A stretch of DNA of 64,000 nt, from the NCBI GenBank assembly GCA_900319235.1, contig ONNR01000001.1, positions 62,001 to 126,000 of the forward strand, read 5' to 3'. The notes beneath the pieces were generated by a model. The model saw only the letters and a list, made by a program, of their open reading frames with translations, ran no database searches and was not told the DNA's origin. Within the stretch, counting starts at the first letter, position 1. Every line of letters begins with the position of its first letter. The stretch comes from an uncultured Prevotellaceae bacterium (GTDB lineage Bacteria > Bacteroidota > Bacteroidia > Bacteroidales > UBA3663). A program made the position numbers and the translations under genes. Below are positions 46,678 to 53,614 of the stretch, piece after piece.

Positions 46678-46686
46678 TATTTTTGC
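46678..46686 (+). promoter_or_regulatory. Promoter -7 box of yicC
   Basis: TATTTTTGC at 46678-46686, 38 nt before the yicC start, matches TAnnTTTGC. An upstream TTG lies at about 46659. Confidence 0.6.
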
Positions 46687-46723
46687 ACAAAATTCATAAT
46701 ATTTAGAATCGTTTTACAAGCAA

Positions 46724-47623
46724 ATGATACAGTCAATGACCGGTTTCGGCAAGGCAATTGCCGAGATCGCGAACAAGAAAGTGACCGTCGAAGTCAAGTC
46801 AGTCAATTCGAAGCAGCTCGACCTGATGACCAAGGTCTGTCCGCAGTACAGGGAACGCGAAATGGATTTCCGTCAGATTGTGCAGCGCAAGATGCAGCGC
46901 GGCAAGGTCGAACTGATCGTGACGACTGAGGCTTTGGATAGTTCTGCCGAAAAACCGCACATCAATACCGCCATCATCAGCGAATACTACAAGCAGCTCG
47001 ATGCCACACGCAAGGAACTGGGCATGGCTGAATTCTCCGACCAGCTCACATCAGCCCTCGTCCTGCAGACGCTGTTGCGTTTCCCCGACGCCATCCATGT
47101 TGAGACTCCCGTCATCGAACAGGAGGAACTCGACGCTGTGGTCAAGGTCGTTGAGCAGGCTGTCGATAAGTTGGTCGATTTCCGCGTGCAGGAAGGCCAG
47201 TCGCTTTATCGCGTCTTCTCCGAGAAGGTCGCCAACATCCGCGCCCTGCTTGCGCAAGTCGAACCCTATGAGAAGGACCGCACCGAGCGCATCCGTCAGA
47301 ACCTGCTTGACCGTCTCGAGAAGCTGCCCGTCGATTACGACAAGAACCGCCTCGAACAGGAGATGATCTACTACATCGAGAAGCTTGACATCAACGAGGA
47401 GAAGCATCGCCTCGTCAACCATCTCGACTACTTCGTCGAGACGATGGATGCCGAAATGGATGCTGGTGGCCACGGCAAGAAGCTTGGCTTCATCGCCCAG
47501 GAGATGGGCCGTGAGATCAACACCCTTGGCTCCAAGTCCAACCAGGCCGAAATGCAGCGCATCGTCGTCAAGATGAAGGACGAGCTCGAGCAGATCAAGG
47601 AGCAGGTCCTGAATGTGCTGTAA
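46724..47623 (+). CDS. yicC: YicC family protein (endoribonuclease type)
   Basis: A 299-aa member of the YicC/YloC family, for which RNase activity has been shown in other bacteria. The N-terminal MIQSMTGFGKA (1-11), EVKSVNSKQLDLM near 23-35 and the C-terminal DUF1732 part IAQEMGREINTLGSKSNQAEMQRIVVKMKDELEQ are diagnostic. It precedes gmk, the usual order in many bacteria. The 187-nt gap to gmk is full of dispersed repeats. Confidence 0.93.
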   Translation: MIQSMTGFGKAIAEIANKKVTVEVKSVNSKQLDLMTKVCPQYREREMDFRQIVQRKMQRGKVELIVTTEALDSSAEKPHINTAIISEYYKQLDATRKELGMAEFSDQLTSALVLQTLLRFPDAIHVETPVIEQEELDAVVKVVEQAVDKLVDFRVQEGQSLYRVFSEKVANIRALLAQVEPYEKDRTERIRQNLLDRLEKLPVDYDKNRLEQEMIYYIEKLDINEEKHRLVNHLDYFVETMDAEMDAGGHGKKLGFIAQEMGREINTLGSKSNQAEMQRIVVKMKDELEQIKEQVLNVL

Positions 47624-47630
47624 GGCCCTG

Positions 47631-47665
47631 GACCCCCTCTAATCCCCCTTAAAGGGGGAAGACCC
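47631..47665 (+). repeat. C-rich dispersed repeat, copy C
   Basis: Starts GACCCCCTCTAATCCCCCTT and continues AAAGGGGGAAGAC; same family as the two copies flanking 45794-45845. It follows the yicC stop by 7 nt and may act as a terminator. Confidence 0.75.
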
Positions 47666-47674
47666 AGGCCCCGC

Positions 47675-47704
47675 TTGTTCTCGTGGCAGCCATCCTTGGC
47701 TGCC
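47675..47704 (+). repeat. 30-nt palindromic repeat, copy 1
   Basis: TTGTT lead followed by the hairpin GGCAGCCATCCTTGGCTGCC (47685-47704), which has a perfect 8-bp stem. Confidence 0.85.
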
Positions 47705-47745
47705 CCCTGTTCACCCTGGCAGCCGTGCCCCCGTGTTCCCGTTTT

Positions 47746-47775
47746 TTGTTTCCGCGGCAGCCGTCCTTGGCTGCC
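47746..47775 (+). repeat. 30-nt palindromic repeat, copy 2
   Basis: Same lead and palindrome as copy 1, core GGCAGCCGTCCTTGGCTGCC at 47756-47775. It lies 35 nt before gmk. Confidence 0.85.
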
Positions 47776-47810
47776 CTCTCCCATTTCAACCCCTCATCCC
47801 CCAAAAAAAT

Positions 47811-48383
47811 ATGTCCTCCGGCAAATTGATCATTTTTTCCGCACCCAGCGGCAGCGGCAAGACGACGCTGGTGCGTTATCTGCTTTCGCAGGGCCTCGAC
47901 CTTGCTTTTAGTGTAAGCTGCACCTCACGTGCCCCGCGTGGCACCGAGCAGGATGGCGTCGATTACTATTTCCTCACCCCCGACGAGTTCCGTCGTCGCA
48001 TCGAGAACGACGAGTTCCTCGAGTATGAGGAGGTTTATACCGACAAGTTCTACGGAACCCTCAAGTCCGAAGTCGAGCGCCTCTCCTCCGAGGGTCATAC
48101 AGTCGTGTTTGATGTCGATGTCAAGGGCGGCGTCAATATCAAGAAGTTCTATGGCGACCGTGCGTTGAGCCTCTTCGTGCAGCCACCCTCGATCGAGGAG
48201 CTGTCACGCCGTCTCCACAGTCGTGGCACCGACAGCGAGGAAGTCATCCAGCAACGCCTCCAGAAGGCCGCCTACGAGCTCACCTTCGCCCCCGAGTTCG
48301 ACCACATCATCGTGAACGATGTCCTCGAAAAGGCCCAGGCTGAAACCCTCTCAGTCGTCAACGCTTTCCTGAACGAAGAGTAG
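47811..48383 (+). CDS. gmk: Guanylate kinase
   Basis: A 190-aa enzyme converting GMP to GDP. The ATG at 47811 gives MSSGKLIIFSAPSGSGKTT with the P-loop at residues 9-18; an in-frame start at 47733 would run through a dispersed repeat and lacks family support. The GMP-binding segment SCTSRAPRGTEQDGVDYYF near 35-53 and EYEEVYTDKFYGT near 70 are conserved. Followed by nadD after 64 nt. Confidence 0.96.
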   Translation: MSSGKLIIFSAPSGSGKTTLVRYLLSQGLDLAFSVSCTSRAPRGTEQDGVDYYFLTPDEFRRRIENDEFLEYEEVYTDKFYGTLKSEVERLSSEGHTVVFDVDVKGGVNIKKFYGDRALSLFVQPPSIEELSRRLHSRGTDSEEVIQQRLQKAAYELTFAPEFDHIIVNDVLEKAQAETLSVVNAFLNEE

Positions 48384-48388
48384 CCCCT

Positions 48389-48418
48389 TTGTTTCAGTCG
48401 CAGCCATCTTTGGCTGCC
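48389..48418 (+). repeat. 30-nt palindromic repeat, copy 3
   Basis: TTGTTTC lead and GCAGCCATCTTTGGCTGC at 48400-48417, directly after the gmk stop. Two tandem CCCCTCGAA words follow before nadD. Confidence 0.85.
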
Positions 48419-48447
48419 ATAACCCCTCGAACCCCTCGAACCTTCCT

Positions 48448-49044
48448 ATGACCATTGGCATCTACAGCGGGAGCTTCAACCCCGTCCACAAGGGCCACGT
48501 GTCCTTGTGCAGTTATCTCGTCAAGCAGGGCATTGTCGATCAGGTGTGGTTGATACGCAGTCCTCTCAACCCTTTCAAGGTGGACAGTGCATCGACCCTG
48601 GCACCCGACGACGACCGCGAAGCCATGCTCAAGCTCGCTGTGCGCGGTCGCAAGGGGCTCCACGTCTCCAACATCGAGGACAATTTGCCCAAGCCCAACT
48701 ATTCGATCAATACGTTCCACGCCCTCGAAAGGAAATATCCCCAGCATCAGTTCCATCTCATCATCGGTGCCGACAACTGGCTCGCCTTCGACCGTTGGCG
48801 CGCCTACGACGAATTTCTCACGCGTTACCATCTGATAGTCTATCCGCGTCCAGGTTATGAGATGGGAGAGGAGGAGCAGCTGCGATTGGGGGAGGAGGCC
48901 ATCCGAAATGTGCGCTTTGTCGATGCCCCGCTCTTCGACATCAGCAGCACCGAAATACGCACCGACATCGCTTCGGGTCGTCAGCCTGCGATGATCTATC
49001 GGGGAGTGTATGCGTACATAGTAAAAAATAATTTGTATAAGTAA
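48448..49044 (+). CDS. nadD: Nicotinate-nucleotide adenylyltransferase
   Basis: A 198-aa NAD-biosynthesis enzyme joining ATP and nicotinate mononucleotide. The N-terminal GSFNPVHKGH (residues 8-17) holds the HxGH nucleotidyl-transfer motif. DISSTEIRTDIASG near 171-184 is the ISSTxIR motif. IGADNWLAFDRWRAYDE near 110-126 is NadD-specific and separates it from coaD. Downstream of gmk. Confidence 0.95.
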   Translation: MTIGIYSGSFNPVHKGHVSLCSYLVKQGIVDQVWLIRSPLNPFKVDSASTLAPDDDREAMLKLAVRGRKGLHVSNIEDNLPKPNYSINTFHALERKYPQHQFHLIIGADNWLAFDRWRAYDEFLTRYHLIVYPRPGYEMGEEEQLRLGEEAIRNVRFVDAPLFDISSTEIRTDIASGRQPAMIYRGVYAYIVKNNLYK

Positions 49045-49069
49045 ACATTCAGAAATAACTAATAAAAGA

Positions 49070-49306
49070 AGGTGAAAATGCAGACAACCTCGGCCCCAAT
49101 TGCCTGGTTGTATCTGCAAGAAAATGTGCAGGTCCAATACCTGCAGAAAATTGCACTTCGTGCAGAAAATAAACGGGTCCAAAGCCTGGTCACTACATCG
49201 ACCCTAATTATTTTCTGCAAAGCAATTTTCTGCTGCCATTGAGGCAGCACATTTTCCAGCAGCAGAGACAGGGCATTGAGCCCGCCGTCTCCTGCCATTT
49301 TCACCT
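49070..49306. repeat. Long imperfect palindrome, about 237 nt
   Basis: Four nested inverted pairs: 49070-49080/49296-49306 (AGGTGAAAATG), 49120-49129/49247-49256 (GAAAATGTGC), 49143-49154/49222-49233 (GCAGAAAATTGC), 49162-49172/49208-49218 (GCAGAAAATAA). The two halves align over about 90 nt each in inverted orientation. It fills most of the 332-nt gap between nadD and the DUF5063 gene. It could be a MITE-like element or a structured RNA; no coding sequence is credible here. Confidence 0.8.
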
Positions 49307-49376
49307 CTTGTCTATCTTTTTATATTCGTGTTAAATAACCACATATAATTATCAATAATATTGGTTGCTTACTTTA

Positions 49377-49937
49377 ATGAAATCGCAAGATAATCCAATC
49401 TATTCACCCGTCGTGATCGATATGGTCACGGTGTCGGCCGAATATTGTCTGTTTCTTGAGAAACTGTCTCTCTCGGGAACTACTCGCCGCAAGTTCCTTG
49501 AACAGATCACCCGGCTCCTGCCGCTGATCTACGTCAAGGCATCACTTCTTCCACGTCTCGATGATTCTGGCTATTTCAATTTGCCCATCACGGTCAGCGA
49601 GGACGACTACGACGAGGTGCGCCAGTCGGTGTGGCGTCTTTTGAAGGGCGACGACGAATACCTCGAAGTGTTCACGCCCGATATGCAGTACAGCGAAGGA
49701 GCCATGACGCATACCATCAGCGAAGATCTGGCCGATATCTATCAGGACCTCAAGAACTTCGTGGCAGTTTTTGCCGATCGCAACGAAGAGGCTATGAACG
49801 ATGCCATCGTGAAGGTTCGCGAAAATTTCTGCAACTATTGGGGACAGTGCCTCGTGAATGTGATGCGACCACTTCACGATTTGTTATATACTAAAGCCGA
49901 AGACGAAGAAGATGCCGACATCGCAGACTTTTCATAA
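49377..49937 (+). CDS. DUF5063 family protein
   Basis: A 186-aa acidic helical protein of a Bacteroidetes family without known function. The ATG at 49377 is used; an in-frame TTG at 49365 would add four residues. It shares 26 nt with the following exonuclease gene, an overlap that suggests coupled translation and perhaps joint action in RNA or DNA processing. Confidence 0.75.
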   Translation: MKSQDNPIYSPVVIDMVTVSAEYCLFLEKLSLSGTTRRKFLEQITRLLPLIYVKASLLPRLDDSGYFNLPITVSEDDYDEVRQSVWRLLKGDDEYLEVFTPDMQYSEGAMTHTISEDLADIYQDLKNFVAVFADRNEEAMNDAIVKVRENFCNYWGQCLVNVMRPLHDLLYTKAEDEEDADIADFS

Positions 49938-50535
49938 CACCATCAGCAAAGAGGAACTTGCCGACCTCCCCACCAAGGAGTTCGCAGGCTATCCTGTGAC
50001 GGTCATCAACGTCGAACAGGCCGAGATTGCTGTGCGCCAGATACGCGAATCGGGCATGATTGTCGGGTTCGACACCGAGACACGTCCCTCGTTCCAGAAG
50101 GGCGTGACCTATCGTGTTTGCCTGGTGCAGCTTTCGGTCGGAAAGGTGTGCTATCTTTTCAGGCTCAACAAGATCAAGGAGTTCCCCGATTGCCTGAAGG
50201 CGCTGCTCGAGGATGCCAATGTGGTGAAGGTGGGCCTATCGACGCAGGACGATTTCAAGAACCTGCGCAAGTGGGACGAGGAGCTCGAGCCCAAGGGCTT
50301 CATCGAACTGCAGCAGCTGGTCAAGACCTACGGCATCATCGACCTCAGTCTAGCCAAGATCTATGCCCTTCTTTTCGGGCTCAAGCTCAGCAAGCGCCAG
50401 CGCCTCACCAACTGGGAGGCCGACCAGCTCAATCCCCGCCAGCTCGCCTATGCCTCCCTCGATGCCATCGCCTGTGTCGAGATCTACGAAGCCCTAATGA
50501 CCCGTGGTCACGACATCATCAAGCAGGGGATGTGA
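49912..50535 (+). CDS. 3'-5' exonuclease, DEDDy (RNase D/WRN-like)
   Basis: A 207-aa nuclease domain. Exo I GFDTETRP (residues 49-56, D and E ligands), exo II VKVGLSTQDDFKNL near 104-117 and exo III YASLDAIACVEIY near 183-195 (Y and D) identify the DEDDy class. Without helicase or HRDC domains the substrate (DNA or structured RNA such as tRNA precursors) cannot be settled. Overlaps the DUF5063 gene by 26 nt. Confidence 0.9.
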   Translation: MPTSQTFHNTISKEELADLPTKEFAGYPVTVINVEQAEIAVRQIRESGMIVGFDTETRPSFQKGVTYRVCLVQLSVGKVCYLFRLNKIKEFPDCLKALLEDANVVKVGLSTQDDFKNLRKWDEELEPKGFIELQQLVKTYGIIDLSLAKIYALLFGLKLSKRQRLTNWEADQLNPRQLAYASLDAIACVEIYEALMTRGHDIIKQGM

Positions 50536-50537
50536 TA

Positions 50538-50575
50538 AAAAATAATTCGTGTTCATTCGCGATAATTCGTGTTAA
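50538..50575. repeat. 38-nt dispersed repeat, copy 2
   Basis: Differs at three positions from 42555-42592 and ends 12 nt before the start of the next small gene. A partial copy (ATTCGTGTTAAAT) lies at 49324. Confidence 0.85.
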
Positions 50576-50587
50576 AATACAGAAACC

Positions 50588-50782
50588 ATGCGCAAACTCC
50601 CCAAATATATCGTGATGCCCCTGGCCCTGGCCATCTTCTTCATCGCCGTCCTGATCCTCTCCATCAAGCAGAATCACGGCCACCTTCCCGACGACTTCGC
50701 CCTCATCGCAACCATCGAGGCCGTCATCCTCGTCTCCCTCTTCTTCGTCCTCCGCTATCTGCACCGGAAGAGGAATGGGTAA
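50588..50782 (+). CDS. Small two-helix membrane protein
   Basis: A 64-aa protein with two predicted transmembrane helices, residues 8-26 (IVMPLALAIFFIAVLILSI) and 38-57, a short polar loop (KQNHGHLPDD) and a basic tail (HRKRNG). No family is recognised. A 38-nt dispersed repeat provides its upstream region, and tandem GC-rich repeats begin 4 nt after its stop. Confidence 0.65.
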   Translation: MRKLPKYIVMPLALAIFFIAVLILSIKQNHGHLPDDFALIATIEAVILVSLFFVLRYLHRKRNG

Positions 50783-50786
50783 AACA

Positions 50787-50995
50787 CCCCTCCGTACCAA
50801 GCGGAGCGGCCTCGCCGCAGGATTGCACCCCTTCGTCCCAAGCGGAGCAGCCTCGCCGCAATATTGCCCCCCTCCGTCCCGCGCGGCGCAATCTCGCCCC
50901 GACCCGCCTTGTCCCGTTTGTTTTCGTCGCAGCCATGTTTGGCTGCGCATCCCCTCCGTCCCGCGCGGAGCACCCATCCCCGCAATATCCGCCAT
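50787..50995 (+). repeat. Imperfect GC-rich tandem repeats
   Basis: Four related units of about 40 nt built on CTCCGTCCC.AGCGGAGC and CTCGCCGCAATATTGC, at about 50787-50828, 50828-50870, 50870-50905 and 50948-50995. A 30-nt palindromic repeat copy interrupts them. Noncoding on both strands as far as can be judged. Confidence 0.75.
50916..50945 (+). repeat. 30-nt palindromic repeat, copy 4
   Basis: TTGTTTTCGTC lead and GCAGCCATGTTTGGCTGC at 50927-50944, inside the GC-rich tandem repeat region. Confidence 0.85.
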
Positions 50996-51064
50996 CTACA
51001 AACAAAGGGCCCGCATCAACCGATGCGGACCCTTTTCCTTCACTGAGAGTGAGCATTCTCACAA

Positions 51065-51469
51065 TTAATCGACCCTTATCCCATATCGATGCGCCACCTT
51101 GAGCAGCACGCGGTAGGACCGCCATCCGCAGCGCCGTGCCGCCGCATTCAGGCGGCGTATGCGCTCTTCCTTTGAGGCTCCCTTAGTCCCGCCGCCATTG
51201 TCGAAAGCAGCTTCCTTTGCCTTTCCTTGCAGCAGTTCCTGAGCCTGGAGCAGTCGCCACTGGTTGATGACGTCGCGCGTCGTCATCCCCGTCAGCAGGC
51301 GCACCGCCTGGTTGAGCTGGTGAGCATCGACATCCATCAGCGTAGCCAGATCGGCCACCGCGATGATCCGCGTCTTGCGCAGGCATTCCGCCATCTCGTC
51401 GAGGAGGACCTCGCCCGTTCCGTCCTTCCTCTCGTACAGCTCCTCCACGCTGGTCACTATCGGCTTCAT
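51065..51469 (-). CDS. AraC-like helix-turn-helix protein (short)
   Basis: A 134-aa basic protein with one recognisable AraC-type helix-turn-helix, IIAVADLATLMDVDAHQLNQAVRLLTGMTTRDVINQWRLLQAQELL broken as two helices (residues 35-80), and a degenerate second half (AARRCGWRSYRVLLKVAHRYG, 109-129) where the second HTH would be. It is a stand-alone DNA-binding domain without sensor. It lies 3 nt downstream of the DUF6261-like gene and is likely cotranscribed. Confidence 0.65.
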   Translation of the reverse strand: MKPIVTSVEELYERKDGTGEVLLDEMAECLRKTRIIAVADLATLMDVDAHQLNQAVRLLTGMTTRDVINQWRLLQAQELLQGKAKEAAFDNGGGTKGASKEERIRRLNAAARRCGWRSYRVLLKVAHRYGIRVD

Positions 51470-51472
51470 CGT

Positions 51473-52462
51473 TTAGAAGCTTACATCGTCACCATTCACG
51501 ACGCCATTCTCCGAAGGCTGGTTCGGGTCGGTGGTGTTGTCTCCTACGGAGGTGTTCGAAGGGTTCGAAGAGTTCGAAGGGTTCGAGGGGTTGCTTGTGC
51601 CGCTATTGCTGTCGGTGTTCGAGCCGCCGTTACCGCCGCCCTGGCCGCCCTCGTTCGAGCCGCCGTTTTCTGTGGGTTCTGTGGGTTCTGTGTGCCCTTC
51701 ATTCGAGCCCTCGCCCTCCTCGGTGTCGCCATTGCTGAGGCGCTGTTCGAGGCGCTTCTTCGCATCGCTGAGCAGGACGTTGACGTGGGCGATGAACGCC
51801 TGGCAGGCGGTGGCCTTCTCGGCATTCGCCTCGTCGGTCGAGTTGGCGAGGTACTGCACCGTGTAGATCATCTGGAGGTAGATGTCGTACATCTCGTCGC
51901 GCAGGCGCAGGGTCACGCCCATGTTGCCCTCGGCCTTCTCGGCGGTGCGCTGGGCGTAGGCAGCGATGAATTCGTTGTTGGCATCCTCGAGCGCCGTGAT
52001 GTCTTCGGCAAGGCCCAGGGTGGCGATGCCGCTGTCGCCGAGCTTCTCGTTTAGGTCGAGGATGAAGCCCTGGAGGATGGAGGTGCGCTCCTGGTAGGCC
52101 TTCGAGGTGACGGTGGCCACATACTTCGAAAGCAGGTGGGTGCGCACCACGTCCTGGATGGCGAGCAGCGCCTCGTTCTGCTCGGCCACCTCGACCATCT
52201 GCAGGCGCAGGCGGATGCGTCGGAAGATGAGGCAGCGGCGGTCGTCAGCAGCCTTCATAGCGGCGGTGAACTCCGAGCCCCGGCTCACATAGACGCGGTC
52301 AATGAGCTCCTGCAGCTTACTACCGAATGCCGGCAGAATGCCGATGACGCCCAGTTTCGAGGGGTCGTTGGTGGTGATGGCCTTCTGCACGTTGATGTAG
52401 AACGCCGTGATCTCAGCGTTGTTCAGGCGCGAGATCGAGAAGTTGGAATTGATTGAAAACAT
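51473..52462 (-). CDS. DUF6261-like protein with repetitive acidic tail
   Basis: A 329-aa protein. Residues 1-245 are helical and begin SINSNFSISRLNNAEITAFY, resembling the Bacteroidetes DUF6261 family. The tail 246-329 is low complexity: Glu/Thr/Pro then Gly/Asn/Ser repeats, including NPS triplets encoded by a GTTCGAAGG-type 9-nt repeat at 51541-51600. The gene starts from a good promoter with a leader of about 135 nt. Function unknown; the tail probably varies in length between strains. Confidence 0.65.
   Translation of the reverse strand: MFSINSNFSISRLNNAEITAFYINVQKAITTNDPSKLGVIGILPAFGSKLQELIDRVYVSRGSEFTAAMKAADDRRCLIFRRIRLRLQMVEVAEQNEALLAIQDVVRTHLLSKYVATVTSKAYQERTSILQGFILDLNEKLGDSGIATLGLAEDITALEDANNEFIAAYAQRTAEKAEGNMGVTLRLRDEMYDIYLQMIYTVQYLANSTDEANAEKATACQAFIAHVNVLLSDAKKRLEQRLSNGDTEEGEGSNEGHTEPTEPTENGGSNEGGQGGGNGGSNTDSNSGTSNPSNPSNSSNPSNTSVGDNTTDPNQPSENGVVNGDDVSF
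51541..51600 (-). repeat. In-frame 9-nt tandem repeat coding for Asn-Pro-Ser
   Basis: About five near-copies of a TTCGAAGGG-type unit in the tail of the DUF6261-like gene. The same 9-nt word class appears as CCCCTCGAA just before nadD. Confidence 0.8.
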
Positions 52463-52603
52463 AGTCTTTGCAAAAGTTTAGGTTAATACAATAAAACGAG
52501 TGAAATCTCTGCGCGGTCCCTGCCGGCCGGGTCAGTTCCCGTGGTGAAAACTCGCCGTTCAAGTCGCATTCCGGACTGCTCCTATCACTTTGATTTTCAC
52601 GGT

Positions 52604-52612
52604 GCAAAGTTA
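52604..52612 (-). promoter_or_regulatory. Promoter -7 box of the DUF6261-like gene, with long leader
   Basis: Minus-strand TAACTTTGC at 52612-52604. The leader (about 52463-52597) includes the palindrome CCGGCCGG and several GC-rich segments, unlike the AT-rich sequence upstream of the promoter, so a structured leader is possible. Confidence 0.55.
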
Positions 52613-52711
52613 GTAATTTTTTGTGACATTTCCAAATTTTTCGGACACTTTTTCACAAAAAAATAGAAGATTTTTTAGGAATGATTCGGACCCTTTTTGT
52701 TACTGAAAGCT

Positions 52712-53614
52712 TCACGACTTCGTCGAAACATAATAGTCGCTGAAGTCCTTGCAACCGGGTGGGAGCTGGTGGTGCTCGAGGTTGGGAAGAACCTGCTGGA
52801 GCTGGAGGAAGAGGCGTTCGCCAGGCTCGTCGCGATCGGGATACATGTGGAAGATAGTTGAGAGTTCAGAGTTGAGAGTTGAGAGAAGCGCCTTGTCAGT
52901 TGTTTTGAGCAAAGTGGCCGAAGGGATGGCAATCGCCTTGTGACCTGCCGAAAGCATCGCCCAGCAGTCGGAGCAACCTTCTGTGATGTAGAGTGCCTCG
53001 CCTGGGCGAAGCATATTCAATACCGGCAGATTGTAGATGCTGCATTGTGCCCCATAGGGAAAACGGAAGCGCGGCGAAGCCCCTTTCGTCAGATTTCGGT
53101 TTTGGATGCCTATCAGTTTGCCTTCCCGATCGTAATAAGGTATCTGCAGCCAATCTGTGCCATGCTTGTCCCGCCATGAGGTGAGTCGGCACCAGCGGAT
53201 GACGCGTTCGTCGAGCTTGCGCTCCTCGAAGAGGAACTGCCTTGCTGGCTCGCTCAGGATAGGATGCTCGAAGAAGCGGGCGTAGCGGGTGGGGTCGAAG
53301 GTGGTAGTTTGGCCGCCAAGGGTGGATGCCGACTGAGGATGCTTTTGAACCAAAATATTGTTCGCATCGGCGAGCCAGTGGCAGGCATCGAGGAAATCCT
53401 TTTTCAAAAGATGCATCACCAGGTCGATGCTCCCTCCCGAAGCCCCGCACACGAAGCAGCGATAGCGATTGGTGCGCACGCTGAACGACAGGCTTGCGTG
53501 ATGATCATCGTGGAAGGGGCAAAGGCACTTGTGCCGGCTCACCTGGAGTCCAAGTCGCTCTGCGACCCCCTCGATGGGGAGGTCGCGGAGCTTTTGAAGT
53601 TCTTGCTTTTCCAT
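52712..53614 (-). CDS. Primase-like protein with CHC2 zinc finger and TOPRIM domain
   Basis: A 300-aa protein. The start at 53614 forms an ATGA overlap with the preceding gene; a longer version from 53698 would lie inside that gene. The zinc finger CLCPFHDDHHASLSF...RCFVCGASGG (about 29-62) is the DnaG-type CHC2 motif. The TOPRIM domain has EALYITEGCSDCWAMLSAG near 203-221 and YPDRDEPGERL near 259-269 (Glu, DxD metal site). A short in-frame repeat encoding STLNSELST lies between the TOPRIM motifs. With the DUF3987 gene it forms a pair common on Bacteroidetes islands, likely for element replication. Confidence 0.85.
   Translation of the reverse strand: MEKQELQKLRDLPIEGVAERLGLQVSRHKCLCPFHDDHHASLSFSVRTNRYRCFVCGASGGSIDLVMHLLKKDFLDACHWLADANNILVQKHPQSASTLGGQTTTFDPTRYARFFEHPILSEPARQFLFEERKLDERVIRWCRLTSWRDKHGTDWLQIPYYDREGKLIGIQNRNLTKGASPRFRFPYGAQCSIYNLPVLNMLRPGEALYITEGCSDCWAMLSAGHKAIAIPSATLLKTTDKALLSTLNSELSTIFHMYPDRDEPGERLFLQLQQVLPNLEHHQLPPGCKDFSDYYVSTKS
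52857..52895 (-). repeat. In-frame GAGTTGAGA-type 9-nt repeat within the primase gene
   Basis: Four near-copies of GAGTTGAGA/GAGTTCAGA. It codes for STLNSELST in the TOPRIM region, between the conserved Glu and DxD motifs. Confidence 0.75.

Noticed and set aside
49059-49304. 81-codon minus-strand frame within the long palindrome
   Set aside because: Frame lies wholly inside the inverted repeat and has no promoter or family features.
50787-50995. GC-rich repeat block considered as a CRISPR array
   Set aside because: Units diverge, have no unique spacers of even length, and no cas genes are present.
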